From: Gautieria morchelliformis
Taxonomy: Eukaryota; Basidiomycota; Agaricomycetes; Gomphales; Gomphaceae
Direction: 5' to 3'
DNA: 64,000 bases
Assembly (NCBI GenBank): GCA_015179125.1
Contig: WHVA01000001.1
Location: forward strand, 666,390-730,389
The notes beneath the pieces were generated by a model that worked only from the letters and a program-made list of their open reading frames with translations, searched no databases and was not told the DNA's origin. The position numbers and the translations under genes were made by a program. Below, piece after piece: positions 10,251 to 22,680 of this stretch (position 1 is its first letter; each line of letters starts with the position of its first letter).

Positions 10251-11640
10251 ACGCATGAACCCTGACAGGTATCCACCACTTCACCATGGTGTACCATTCT
10301 AGTTTTATGGACATTTCCTCACGGAAGTGTTCAGGACACTTGGGTAGTCGATACCACATGCGTTTGTTGGGATCAATGAGATTGGTCTCGTGATTCACCT
10401 CCCATAAGGGAGGGAGTTCTAACAGGATACCGCCAACAAGGTCGGCGATTTTGTCCATCCATTCCTCGCTTGCGCGAGGGATGTCATCATCCGTGAGGAT
10501 GATGGTAGTGGTTTGGGTAGCCATCAAGTGCCATGTGTGTCTGTTAGGACCCCCGGCACTCGGCGGCTTTTTTCTTTTTTCTAGCACTTTCATCCTGAGA
10601 TGACAGCATCTCTCCCTGCATGTGTAGGGAGAGGTTGGGGACGAGTCGCAAGACTCATCCTCCTGGCTTCAATTGGCCATGGTGAGCATGGGCCCCAAGG
10701 TGATTCTACTCACCTTTGGATCTGCGCCTCCCTTCGATGACTTTTTGTCATTGAAGATTACTTTTCCTGTGGGGATGGTTTCATTCCCCACACGGATCGT
10801 CCCTGTTACTCCTAGTTTCCTTAGGAACGGAGTGCCTAAGATAGCGTTGTAATACTCGATGTTTGCTACGTCGAAGTATTCTTCAACTGTTTCACGACCA
10901 AATTTAATGGTCATGTTCATCCCGTAGTTGATCATTGATTGACTACCGATGCACGCCAATTGCAGGGCAATTGGCTGTTCCAAGGCAAATGTTTTGATGC
11001 CTGTGGCATGGGTGAATTTGGGGGATAATAATACCCCTTCGCTCCCGCTGTCTAGTAGGCAGTGGGCCTTCATGCCGTTGATCTCCCAGTACCCCGACAG
11101 GGTACAGTTCTCACTACATGGCCATGCAGGCCGTGTGTGGTGTTTGCTCCGGTGGTGATACATTGGTTCAGATGCCTTGTCTGGGGCCATCATTCGAGCA
11201 GCCATGACTTTGGCTGTCTCGTCTACCGGCACGATTCTAACCACACTGGATCGGTAGGCAATCTGATTGTCTGCCATGTCCTCATCCCAATCATAGTATT
11301 GGGACGGCTCTGGCTCCCAAGCCTCTGTCGGCTCGCCGTTCCTATCCTGATCCTCAGTTTCCTGAGGGTCACCCTCCCCCTCTTCAATCTCTTGAAGAGA
11401 GGTGTCGATGGGGTCCTCAATAACCTGTAAGGATAGACTATACGAAGTTCTACTCAGAGTTTGCACGAAGGTGTCAAACCACTGATATAATCACCTATAT
11501 GTAGTTCTACTGCATACAGGTGAGCAAGAGACAATACATGAGAACTAATTGATTTACCTCAGCATTTTCACAAAGGTGTCAAACCACTGAGGAAGAAACG
11601 ATGCAAACTAGCTATACTAAGATTTGCATTAAGAGAATAA
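10250..11640 (-). mobile_element. Element D: Gypsy-like retroelement fragment (protease and pre-RT)
   Basis: On the minus strand the frame from 11466 to 10669 starts with an acidic stretch. It then has a retropepsin-like domain with HCLLDSGSEGVLLSPKF (about 11030-11080) and AILGTPFLRKLGV (about 10795-10835). After a stop, the frame 10593-10250 holds the segment between protease and RT (TDDDIPRASEEWMDKIADL, RYRLPKC-like WYRLPKCPEHF). It is cut after KWWIPVRVHA, where the probable B LTR begins; the RT proper must lie beyond B, outside the window. An 18-base word is repeated upstream at 11468-11485 and 11573-11590, possibly a local duplication in the gag region. D differs in sequence from A and B, so three Gypsy lineages are stacked here. 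Confidence 0.75.
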
Positions 11641-12176
11641 AGAAATGTTGCAACTAAAGTACGCAAGACCAGAAACGGTCGTGAATGACCTGCTGAGTAA
11701 TCAAGGGCATCGGGCGCCGCGGTTTGCTCCTACGGTTGTAAGCGATTGCGTAATGTCAACAAACACCCTATTATGTGCACCATTTTTCTTTTATTTGTTT
11801 CGCTCGGTTGGTGTGTGTTGCGCTCAGTTAGTCATCTTATGGTCACATATGGTTTCCCTGTTTCGAGCTCCTACCGAAATAGTTAGTAGCATGCTTATTT
11901 TCCTAAGACATCGCTAGTCGAAATAACAACTTATTTTTTTACTATCGTCTACGCCCCAAAGGTGGATGGAATTGAGGATGTCGAGAGACGGCTGCTACTA
12001 GCCTGTTAGCTTATGTAAGGTGTGCTGGAGCGCAAGTCATTTAATGGTGACGTTCTAGGCTCTCGACGCCAATTACCATTCACGGATGCTGTGCAGGACA
12101 TCTACATGGGGTTAAGAGAAGGTTGCTCCCGTCTCACCTGCTCTACGCCACTCTCCTCGAGTACATACTGACAGAA
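11641..12176. other. Spacer between element D and the hemerythrin gene
   Basis: AT-rich in part, with no recognisable domain. It must contain the promoter of the gene starting at 12177, but no clear TATA box or other motif can be named with confidence. Confidence 0.5.
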
Positions 12177-13118
12177 ATGCCCGAAATACCTACCGACCCA
12201 TATGAGCTTCTCCAGTACAACATGATTCGTGGTAAGTGCTGGCTTGGCCTGACAAATTTCATTGCCCAGCGAGTTGAGAACAACTTGCAGCTCATCAGAC
12301 TTTCAAGAACGGGTACCAGAGCATTCTCCCTCGTCTCGATAATCCACCCATGGATGACCTCACCAACTTTCTTGGATACTGCGAAGCCTGGGCCGACGCC
12401 ATTGATGATCATCATGGCGCAGAAGGTCCGCTATCATGCTCAGACTTTGGGACTGATCAAGGTCTTACAGTTGAATGAACACTTAGAGATAGTAGTCTTT
12501 CCCTTCCTAAACAAGAAACTGGACTTTTCGCAGGAAATTGAAGCGCACAAGATCATCCATGCGGGCTTGGACGAGTTACTCGCTACCATCCGCGCTGCTA
12601 AAGCTGATACCTCTTTATTCGATGCTCAAAAGTTGAAGGAAATGATGGTCAAGCTCAAGGAGCCGCTCGTAAGTGGCTTAATTGTCTGAACTTATGGACT
12701 AATAGCGTGCTGTGCCGCAGTTTAAACATCTCGACGAGGAAGTTGCTCACATCGCCCCCGGTGAGCTTAAAGTATGGGAGGCCCACGAGTTGGAGGGCCT
12801 TATAGACACGTTGGAGAAACACGCCAAGTCTGCTGGAAATCCTTTCGTGCTCGTCCCGTACATGCGAAGGTCAGTCGCCCTCTCTGTCATGTAAAGGGTA
12901 ATTTGACTTAAACATACCTCCATCAATATATATAGTCATACGCCTCCAGAGTACAAAGACCTTTGGCCCCCGATGCCCTGGATCGTCCGTAAATTTGTTG
13001 TGCCATACGTACTCGCTGTTCGGTACTCAGGGTCAGTTAAACCCACTTACTTTCCAGCTTATATGTATGACATATACTTCAAAGGTACTGGAAATACTCC
13101 CCGTATGCGATGTCATGA
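12177..13118 (+). CDS. Hemerythrin HHE cation-binding domain protein
   Basis: Best gene model: exons 12177-12231, 12291-12425, 12487-12668, 12721-12869, 12936-13031 and 13085-13118, giving about 216 residues; introns are 52-66 bp. It starts MPEIPTDPYELLQYNMIR; an ATG-less extension to 12123 is open but less likely. Candidate metal ligands follow hemerythrin spacing: HHGAEEIVVFP across the second intron, then a His in IIHAGLDEL, then HLDEEVAHI (H-x3-E). The C-terminal part (LWPPMPWIVRKF, then YWKYSPYAMS) is a tail of a kind I associate with fungal family members. Hemerythrin-like proteins bind a di-iron centre and may sense or store O2 or iron; the cellular role here is not known. The frame is intact. 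It is followed in the same direction by the Ppo gene after 783 bp. Confidence 0.85.
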
Positions 13119-13901
13119 TTCCTGTGCAGCTGTGCTGATTTAATGTTGCATGCTCCATACCTTTTGCTTCTTTTGATTCTTCTCTAGCATGTGTATGACC
13201 GCACAGCCGTTTCTTGCTTGAAAAAGTGTGGTTTTACAATAAGCAAGACGTTCTGCTGAAAGCTTTCGAAGGTGTGAATGGGCCTGAATGGTTAAACCTA
13301 GTGATCCAGACCATATACCCTGGGGTTGTTCTGACGCAGTCATTCAAGTACAGTATAGACATGATCGTACCGTCCTGCCCAAAGATCCTGAGCTTATACT
13401 ATCATCGGAAGTACCCAGCCTGATCCGATCATCATATACAGTGTTATGTAAGCCGCGTTAATCTCCTCCTGGCTGTCCAATTCCTTAGCTCAGGGCATTC
13501 TGAATGTAATACAGCGCGTCGGCCCCTCGCGGCTTCCTGAAGCCACCGGTGAAATGGCAAAGTTTGTCGGTAGTCATTGCGAACAGTGGCAGTGAGGTAT
13601 TGGCAGTTGAGATGATGATGGTTCATCGTTGCCTCAGTTGGATGATCATCGTAGATGCTGAAAAGGGTTTGTTGCTGAACCTGCATCACGCCACATCGAG
13701 CAGTGTATTAGCGGAAAATCCTAGCCTACGGTACGTTTCTCATCGCGAGATTTGGCGCGTGAACGTGTGAATCGGTGCAGCGTTCCTCCGTTCAATTTAA
13801 CGCCTGCTGATGCTCAGGAATCCCTCAAAAGTCGCGGCATGCACGATAGCGATGCTGTACGGTACCTCTCTTCTATCCCTCCTCCACATCGATATTAGCG
13901 A
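13119..13901. other. Spacer between hemerythrin and Ppo genes
   Basis: Short open frames exist on both strands (for example 13214-13423), but none has a recognisable domain or convincing splice pattern. It presumably holds the hemerythrin 3' end and the Ppo promoter. Confidence 0.5.
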
Positions 13902-16900
13902 ATGTCGAGCAACAACCACGAGTATGCCCAGCTTTCAAACCTTTCTGTCAATGTACCCTGACTTCGTTTACAGTAGCCGGGGTCGAGACGCAATAACCCC
14001 CACTACCGACTTCGAAGAAGACGGTACCGGCTTTGTTAGACGCATTGCATCTCTTGATTTTGCTTCATTCTTGGGGTCCCACTCCAGCTCTCCTGCGTTG
14101 TCCAATGACCACGGCGGGTCCCAAAATACTTCGCTCATCCAATCCATCGAAGCCCAGATCAGAAGAGGAAGCCCTGTCAACTTTGGAACTTTGGTACCAC
14201 TAGCATTCAGCCATCCATTATTCTATCTAACTAGAAAGGTCGACAGGGGGCTGTGTGGGATGCATTAAAAAATCAGAATGGCGTTGGTCTTGATGACCGC
14301 AAATACATGGTGAGCCGGCGTTGGGTATTGGTTCGTGGGTTACTTTTTGACGCCACTCCTAGTTAGAGGAAGTGCTCGTCTTCATGTCTCGTCTCCCACC
14401 AGGCAGTCAATTGGCTACTCAAGTGGAGCATTTCATGATCGACTTTCGTGCGTATCTGCTTGAATCCCGCGTTATTTTATACCCTGACTCCATATAGTTT
14501 ATAAGGATTTGCCTCACCCTCCTTGCACCTTCTTGGGCCCCCTCGTGCACTCCATACCTGCCGAAGCCAACGGCAGTGCCCTTGGTCTTAAAAGCTTCGC
14601 CTATCGCCAGGCTGACGGAAGCTGCAACAACCCTCTGATACCCGAACTTGGGGCCGCCCACACACCCTACGCACGCTCCGTCACATCCTCGCACGTCGTG
14701 CCCATCTCGACGCTCCCAGACCCCGGGCTAGTATTCGACACGCTCCTCAAACGTGACCGACAAGTGGACCATCCGACGGGGCTATCTTCCATGTTCTTCG
14801 CCTTTGCAAATCTTATAATTCACTCGCTCTTCCACACCAATAGGAAAACCGACTCGGGCATAAATGATACCTCCAGCTATCTGGACCTCAGTCCGCTGTA
14901 TGGAGTGGATCAGACAGAACAAGATAAGGTTCGGAGGTTTGATGGGACAGGGCGTCTCTGGGATGATGTCTTCGCTGACGCGAGGCTCCTGGGTATGCCT
15001 CCCTCGACTGCTGCGCTCTTGATTGTTTTCAATCGTAACCACAACGTACCTTTTTCTCTGCGTTTTGCATTGAAACCATGCATTTAATTATGCGTCATTC
15101 AGTTCGTCGCCACTCGCATTCTCAATATCAACGAACGGCGAACCTATTCGTCCGATCCTTTACCCGTTGACAATGACAAACTCAGGGCACAAGATAACGA
15201 AATCTTCAACAGGGCAAGGCTCGTTAATTGGTGCGCATCGAGATCCTTTGGCAGCATGACCTAGCACTGATGGTGCATTTTCCAAATAGTGGGGCATTTA
15301 TGCAGGCAAATAGTCTCACCTGCCGACGGTTCTACTATACTTATCCTGCATTATAGGTGATCATGCGCGACTATGTTGGGTGCATCCTGCGTATGATTCC
15401 CGACCTGACACCCTGGCATCTCAGACCGCTGGACGTGAGTAATGTATTGAACCTTCGTCTATCAGCGGTGCTGACAACCACTACGTACCACAGCCTATAC
15501 GAGACTCCCACCACGAAATTACTCCACGAGGCGAGGGTAACGCCTGCTCTGTAGAATTCAACCTGCTGTACCGAGTTAGCACTTTACCGCCGTCCCGAGC
15601 ATTGCTCGTTCTGACGCTCATCCTATAATTTCTTCTGCAGTGGCATGCAACGACGTCTACAAAAGAAGAGAAATGGCTGGATGATACCTGGAAAAGACTT
15701 TTCCCAAACAAGACATATGATGAGGTGACTTATTTCTAATGCGAATCAGCCAGCCGTCCATACTCACGTGAAACCATTTAGATCACGGCTAGAGATTTTG
15801 GCGAAGCTGTTGGAAGGGATTTATATGCCCAAGGTGCCGATGTTAGGAATTGGACACTCGGCCGGCACGTCCATCTTTACCAATTTGTTGCTTGTTCAAC
15901 ACTAAGTGGAGTGGATGCGGCAGATTAAGACGAAACGAGACGACTGGACGATTTGATGATGATGATCTTGCTCGCATTCTCCAGGGTGCGACTGCCGACT
16001 CTGCGAATGCATTCCGGGCACGTGGTATCCCAGCCGCGTTCAAAATCATCGAGATTATGGGTATACAGCAGGCGCGAGCATGGGGTGTGTGTTCGCTAAA
16101 TGAGTTCAGGACTTTCCTCGGCTTGAAACGTGCGTGCGAGCCGTTGTGGCGAACCTAGATGGTGTTGACGGTGTTTTCCCTCAGCATATACAAGCTTCAA
16201 GGAGTGGAATTCCAAAGATGAAATTAGCGTTTGTGCTGTATTTCTTGGGATGGTCTGCTTTTCGCTCATCCGTGATTTGTAGCAAGCAGCTGAACAGTTG
16301 TATCACAACATTGACAATATGGAGCTATATGTGCGTGATCTGTGGGTTATCTCCACAGTAGTCATATTTATGTAACTATTTGATCAGGTTGGGATGCAAG
16401 CAGAGGAGGCCAGACCATCAATCCCAGGGTCTGGATTGTGTTCAGGCTTCACCATGTCTCGCTCGATTCTAGCGGATGCGGTTGCTCTTATTCGGGGAGA
16501 CAGGTTTTTGACCGTTGAATACACGCGTACGTCCTTCCCCATCTTCGTATTTCACTGCTTCTGACCTCTGACCTCGCGTCTAGCATTCAATCTCACCTCA
16601 TGGGGATATCAAGACGTCGAAACGACGGACGACAACGGATCCCTTGGCGGTATGCTTACAAAGCTCCTCTTCCGCACCCTTCCACAACACTATACGCCGA
16701 AGTCCATATATGCCCACTTCCCCTTCATCGTCCCGAGCCGCATGCGCGAAAACATGCAAAGGGAGCCGAGCATGATCAGGAAGTATGATTGGTTGGAGCC
16801 CCACAGCGTATCTGCCATTACTCCTATACAAGGCTTGGAGTTTGTGAGGGAGATCGTCACGAATACAACAACATTCCTTGCACCTTATCAAGCACTTGCT

Positions 16901-18673
16901 CAAAAGCTCACCGACAACCATGTGTTTTACTTTGATGCTAGTGATAGCACCAACCACAGACGGACTCGTGCCACGGTACGTGTAAATTGTACATCTGCGG
17001 GTGGATAGTCAACATGATAAATACTTTTTAGATCCACGGTTTGCTTTTCACCTCTACAGCTAACTCGGAGTATGCCCAGTACTGTTATGAGATGACCCGA
17101 GAACTCTTCGCAGAGAAGTCGTATGCACCTGCGAGAGCGACAACGAGGACCGTCGACATCGTCCGCGAAGTCATCAACGTCCTGCCCTTGTATTGGCTCA
17201 CGACACATGTTGTATGTCCCGGTTGACCAGATGCCTCACGTTACTGAGACTAACGCCTACCACAGGTGGGATTGCCACTCCGAACGAAGGAAAACCCCCA
17301 CGGCAAGTATTCCGAACAGGAGCTATATGGTTACTTCGCCGTCTTGTTTACGTGAATACGTTCATCTGTGTCACCTTCCATAGTGCTGACACTGAGTTGC
17401 GAACCAGATACATCTACCGCAATAATGAGCCCGTGAATGCGTGGTTTCTGGAGTACCATTCTCGCAAGGCAGCAAAATCCCTCCTGGATGACATAACCGC
17501 AAAAATAAATGAGGCGACGTCTGTCGTGGGTGGTTTTAACGCTTCCTTGTCGCGGTTGCCTGACTGGTGGCATACAGTTCTCTTCCATCCGAGGGGTCGT
17601 TGGCAGGTTTGCTGGCCAGCACGAAAATGGCAAACAAGTCGAGAATGCTCTCTATAAACTGCTAAACCGCAGACATGGTGAACCGGACGATGAGGGAAAT
17701 GCGGATATTGTGTGCAACCTCTTTGGCGTTGCGATCAACTCGGTCGCCAATTGGGCTCATGGTACGATCCTCGTCGCAACGCGGCATTCTTTCCTGATCT
17801 GTCTTATAGCCATGACCCACGTCGTCAATTTCTATCTGGAAGTTTCAAGGAAGAACGATAAGGATGCCATTGTTGCCCTAGCTGGACGTCCTGTCAGCGA
17901 GGAAACGGAGAATCTGCTGATAGGGTATGTGCAAGAGGCACTACGTATGTACACCCACTTGTGGTGTAAGCATAATCTAACTGATTATTGAACAGGTATT
18001 GATCCTCCTGCGAGTCCCCAGTGCTCCCTAGCTCAAGTTTGTGAGGCTAATGATGTTCGAGACAGGTTGCTGGTGTGCTCAGAGAAGCCCGCGCGAATAC
18101 CAATGTACAGACAACGGAACTGCAAGGGGGTGAGAGGGTCTTTGTTAATTTGGCTGCAGCGCTTGTGGATGTAAGCCCTGGCTGCTTTCATTACTTTCCC
18201 AATTGTCACGCGCTGGTTGCAGGAGGGCCAGCCTGGAGGCGATGCTTTGGCTGTTAATCCAAGACGACCGCAATCTGAGCTGTCCTTCGTACCAGGAGCA
18301 CACTCGTTCGTAGACTAGCTACACACACAACAGTCCATCCTAACTCTGAATCCAGATCACTGGACCAGGAATTCTCCAACAAGACGATGGCGCATGTCCT
18401 TCGTGCGGTGTTCGGCCAAAAGAACTTGAGGCGAGCGCCTGGTGAATCTGGACAATTGACTCGGTAAGCAGATATCTCCTGTCCATGACTACCTACGAAT
18501 AACAGTTCCTGCAGCTTCACCGAAAACCTGCATGGTACATCTCAAAAACTGTATATTGATACCAAAGGGCAATCGACGTCGTGGCCGTATTCAATGCATG
18601 TTCAGGTGTGTTTTGCCTTTCTAAAGGCAGGTAGTGTCATGTTAACATAGATCTATTTCAGTTTGATATATAA
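13902..18673 (+). CDS. ppo: Psi-factor-producing oxygenase-like fatty acid dioxygenase with degenerate P450 domain
   Basis: A many-exon gene (about 20). The first exons are 13902-13921, 13974-14193, 14235-14309, 14363-14447, 14498-15045, 15103-15230, 15290-15305, 15357-15434, 15494-15574 and 15641-15724; the last ends FDI at 18673. The N-terminal half is an animal-peroxidase/cyclooxygenase-like dioxygenase: the distal haem His is at codon 14821-14823 (LIIHSLF), followed by SSYLDLSPLYG and FNRNHN. The catalytic Tyr is at 15569-15571 and the proximal His at 15644-15646, in a YRWH motif split by an intron. The C-terminal half resembles a P450, with the helix-K EALR motif near 17936-17948. The haem-ligand site reads PGAHSF with Phe (18307-18309) where Cys is expected. 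Such enzymes turn linoleate into hydroperoxides and diols that act as oxylipin signals. One intron (15306-15356) uses a GC donor. Confidence 0.88.
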
Positions 18674-21274
18674 GAATATGTACCGGCAAAGCGGGCGGGA
18701 ATCATAACATATAACAGATGGATTATGTTGTATTTCTATTTATGAATGACAACAAACGACGGACAATGCTTAACTGCTCCCCCAAGCCCGAATTCATTGC
18801 CAGGTATCATTCTCTTGGCTACGTACGCATCACGTGTAAAAGATTCGAGGCAACTCCCGTTTGAACAGCTTGGTCGAATGGTTCTTGAAGGTCCTGTGTC
18901 TATGGCCCTAAAGTATGAGCATACTGTGTCATACCCCAGTGGCTGAAGTGCAAGCCGTGGAGGCATCTACGCTGGCGGTGGGATAACGTACAAAACGCGA
19001 GCATGACTCGGCTACTGGGGGACCATCCAGGAGCTGTAGGACGACGCTAAGAGCTCTGCCGTCAGGCACAAAGACCTTGATTAACTCCAAGGAAGAAGAT
19101 ACCAAGCGCTGCTGGCCAGACACACATAGGGTCTCTACGTCGTCAGTGCGAAGGAGGAGAGACGATGAGCCGTGGCGCATAGTCGACATGGTGACAACAA
19201 AGATACGCCATTGGTGACGAATTGACGTACGTTTGACCTCTAACTTGAAAGTCAGAGGTAGATATATCGTCAGGATGTGAAAGACTCACAATATATGCCT
19301 TTAAAACACCATGCCTGATCTCGGGATACTACTGCCACCTAAGCCCATCTAGGATAACAACGGTACCAACGTCGTCGGATGCGATACGGCGGAACAGATG
19401 AGCTACCGACTTGTCGTATAATTTCCCCCTGAGTAATTCCACTCATGCCTGTTGATATGAACATACACCAACTGGCAGCCCTGGACCATACAAGCAAGGG
19501 TGAAACATATGTCGTTGTATCGTTCAAATTGTACATACCTCAGATCATACCTGTACTTAGAGAGCCATGGAATGAGGGATCGAAAGAGAAGGTGACCAGG
19601 TAAGCGCTTGAGTGTGAACTTTGGTTTGAACCTTCACAACTCACTCTCTCCTAGTGGATCCATCAAGACGAATGGTCTCAACATGCAGGATGGCGGGGAG
19701 GGGGGAGGGGGATCATTGGCATCGATGCTCCCCGTCTGCTTATCCGAGAACGGACCCACTCTTCAATGTCGAAATTCCGCTGTGGTGACATAGGTGGGAG
19801 TTCTAACAATCCCCAAAGTCTCCTGCTTATACATCTATGAATAGGCCATAGCGGAATGGATCTTGCGAGAGGCGAGTTTGCCTGGTATCACTTCCTCGCA
19901 GCAATAATTATCTCAATCGGGCTCTTACAGACGCAATGTCAAATTCTTGAGAAACGACTCAAGGTCTTTAAGAATGCTCAGAACCGATATCACAAGGGCA
20001 GAAAGTTTAGAGAGCGTATTCCCTGCTGCAGAGGAAATGTAGGTTATTTGATGTACATATACGCGAGGCGACTGCTCAAATCCTTGTTAGCTTGCGTTAT
20101 AGATATATATCAGTCTCGGGAAGCCGTCAGAAGGTTATCAGATCGCTCGCGGTGCTACGAGGCTCTTGACACGAGTTCCAGGAGTGACCCATACATTCTC
20201 AAAGGTATGTTTCTACTTCACCTAGATCAACCAGTCTTTCAAAAGTTCCCGACTACAGTCATTTGGAGCCGAATACTGCAGCAGCGTGCCGCTTTGTAGT
20301 GATTTTTTTTGGCACTGTCGTCGTTGTCCCGGGCATCGTCCAGTCATCGTAGAAGTGTACCCCGACAAAGTTCTGTGGGGCTTTGCCGCGGCGAGACAGC
20401 AGCCTGATGGTCGAACGCGATGGGATCCCCATGGATAACACTTACCAGACGCTCACCAAGATTGTTGAGCTTCCCACGGATCTCGATGGTTGGCGCGGTC
20501 GACGAGCAACTGGTAGCCGTCAGTCAGAACCGAGGGTTTGGCTCAAAGTCTGAGGGAAGGGTAGAGGTCTGATGTCTCCAGATAAGTTGTGATGACTGCA
20601 CTGAATCATTCACGGATGACGGGAGATCACGGAGAGATAATGAAAGAAAGTTCGTGCAGTCTTTGCCGCAATCAGTGGCGAGTATGGACAGTGGCTTAGA
20701 TCAGTTCGAAAAGCGCTCGTGCCATCCACAAGGTAGGACTCGCTCATTGCACGCAGTCATAGATTTGATATCAACCTCTAGCTTGCTTTGTCCCGACTCG
20801 CTTGCTTCACATCCGGCGACCTTATGTTACAAAGGCCGCAGCGAAAACAAAGTGGCACACGTTACCCACGGGAATCAACTCTTTTACTACAGTGACATAT
20901 TAGATTTGAGAACCAATGACACAGCCCAGATAATCACTATTCGATTATAGTTCTTCAGCCGTGCGCTGCATGCTGCGGAAGAAGGGGACCGCACACTTGG
21001 GAAGATACACCAGCGTGTGATGGATCAAGCTCCCCGGGCGAAGAAAGCGACCATGGCAACAACATGGGACTGTATTGGGCCTTATTACAGAAATGGTGAC
21101 CATGGTTTTTATTCCTCTAACTCTGTCCTCGAATAAGTCATCATATATTGCACTGGAAAACAGGACACCACTCAAATCCGTTGTACATCAACATCCACGG
21201 TTGGATTCATCTGGCTTGGTCTGAAGTGAAGGTTCATTTAGGGACGAAAATGTTCTCTATTTGATCACCTTCCA
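18674..21274. other. Unassigned region with short frames
   Basis: No gene could be named. Minus-strand frames at 19189-18929 (starting MSTMRHGSSSLLLR) and 18966-18736 could be exons of a small hypothetical gene. A plus-strand frame at 19856-20299 starts MDLARGEFAWYHFLAAI with a short hydrophobic stretch, preceded by possible exons at about 19560-19795. At 20260-20440 a minus-strand frame contains NFVGVHFYDDW. None matches a family I recognise, and splice models do not join them convincingly. The region may hold decayed genes. Confidence 0.3.
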
Positions 21275-22680
21275 GGGAACGTTGCCGAGTATGCCTCGCG
21301 ACACCCACTCAGGCAATGGCAGATAGACTGTCTATTGCTTAGAATATCCGTGAATAAATACATTTTCCATACGAACAGCCCCGGGATCTGGATTCCCGGG
21401 CAGACCCAGGGTCTGTCAGACATGTCATCCGTCAACCCATCTACGACCATGCCCTATCAGTGGAAAAGGGCCCAAGGACGCCAACAGACACGACCACGAC
21501 CAAGATCCTTGAGAATTCCAGTGAGTACATTCCCCGCACTCTTATTCTCATTCTCTTCTCCTCGTTCGTGTTCGTGTTCGTGTTCTGTGTTCGTCCCACG
21601 CATCCCGTTTCCACCTTTTTCTGTTTGTTTGGACGGCGGCGAGTCCGGGTCTGAGACGGAGGAATCAGGATTGACGTGCGTGCGCCGGTCGCGCTGCGCC
21701 TTTGTTGCCCTGGCTCCTGGGTGTGTTTGGGTTTTTGCAGCGTCGCTTTGCCTTTATTTTTTTTATCTTTTTTTTTGGCTGTGGGGCGGGCAACGCTGAC
21801 CGATGCATTTCACAGACGTGGTGTGTCGTGCCTGTACAAAAGCCGGCCTCAACCTTGTCGGTGGATCAACGTCACACACACACTTCGGACGTTGCGCCCC
21901 ACGCCGTGCGCCCGTTGTGCTGTGCTGTTTGTCGTGTCGACAGTTATGTTTTTTTTTTGTCTTGTGCTATCTTTGTTTTCCCATTTTCCATGTTGTCGTC
22001 GCTCTCGCTGCTTTTCCCGCCGTTTCCCCACTATCCGCTCCAAATCCCGTAATCCAAACACGCCTCCACCCTCCTCGCTGTCTCACACCTACCGCACACC
22101 CGCATTCCCCCCATTCCCACTCCAACTTGAAAAAAACACTGCATCAAGGCTCTCGCAGATCCGCTCCGTATGCATCTGTATCCTGCGGTTGTTGCGCTCC
22201 AATGTGTATCATATTGTTCGCTTCATGCTTTTAACCTCGTCGTTCCGGAGGAGAGGAAGCTCGATTCGCACAGCCGGCTTGGATATTGTAAAGTAGCCAC
22301 ACAGTAGTAAATAGATAATAGATTGTATACTTCTAACTGCAGTGCCCAACGTAAAAAAGACATTCGAAGACATAGCATTCGTGTGTGTCCATGGAGGCGT
22401 GTCCGAATGTTAATTGGTAAAAAGTGTCCCAGCTTGCTGAGGCGTGATATATATTATTAGGTATTTTTTTCAGTCGTGGACGTGTCAGAGAATGACAAGA
22501 ATCAAGAAGGAGGTCGGTTGTGTAATGAATGGCGGATAGGCCAGAAGAGCACGGCTCGAGAATGATAGATGACCAAGAAGGGCGGCGACCCGCTCGTGTC
22601 TGGGTGCGAGAGACAGCGACGGGCGTCGTGTCGAGCGTGTGTCACGCCAAGCCGAGGAGAAGAGAGCCGAAAACAGCCAG
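21275..22680 (+). repeat. Inverted-repeat arm 1 (partner at about 41110-42420)
   Basis: This segment matches the reverse complement of about 41110-42420 along most of its length. Examples are the stretch ending GGCAATGGCAGATAGACTG near 21315-21335, the TATCAGTGGAAAAGGGCCCA region near 21455 and the TATATATTATTAGG area near 22450. On the plus strand it encodes PYQWKRAQGRQQTRPRPRSL (about 21453-21512), the same peptide region as the 3' end of the proline-rich gene of repeat copy 2. It therefore looks like the tail of such a gene facing the alpha-amylase tail to tail. Its right end overlaps the last codons of the amylase. Confidence 0.75.

Noticed and set aside
12230-12490. Frameshift in the hemerythrin gene
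   Set aside because: The apparent shift disappears when introns 12232-12290 and 12426-12486 are removed, which yields the expected HH..EE segment.
21700-22240. Cys-rich plus-strand protein in the inverted-repeat arm
   Set aside because: Three overlapping frames are open at once and the counterpart in the other arm has indels that change frame. A T/C-rich non-coding or intron/UTR stretch explains it better.
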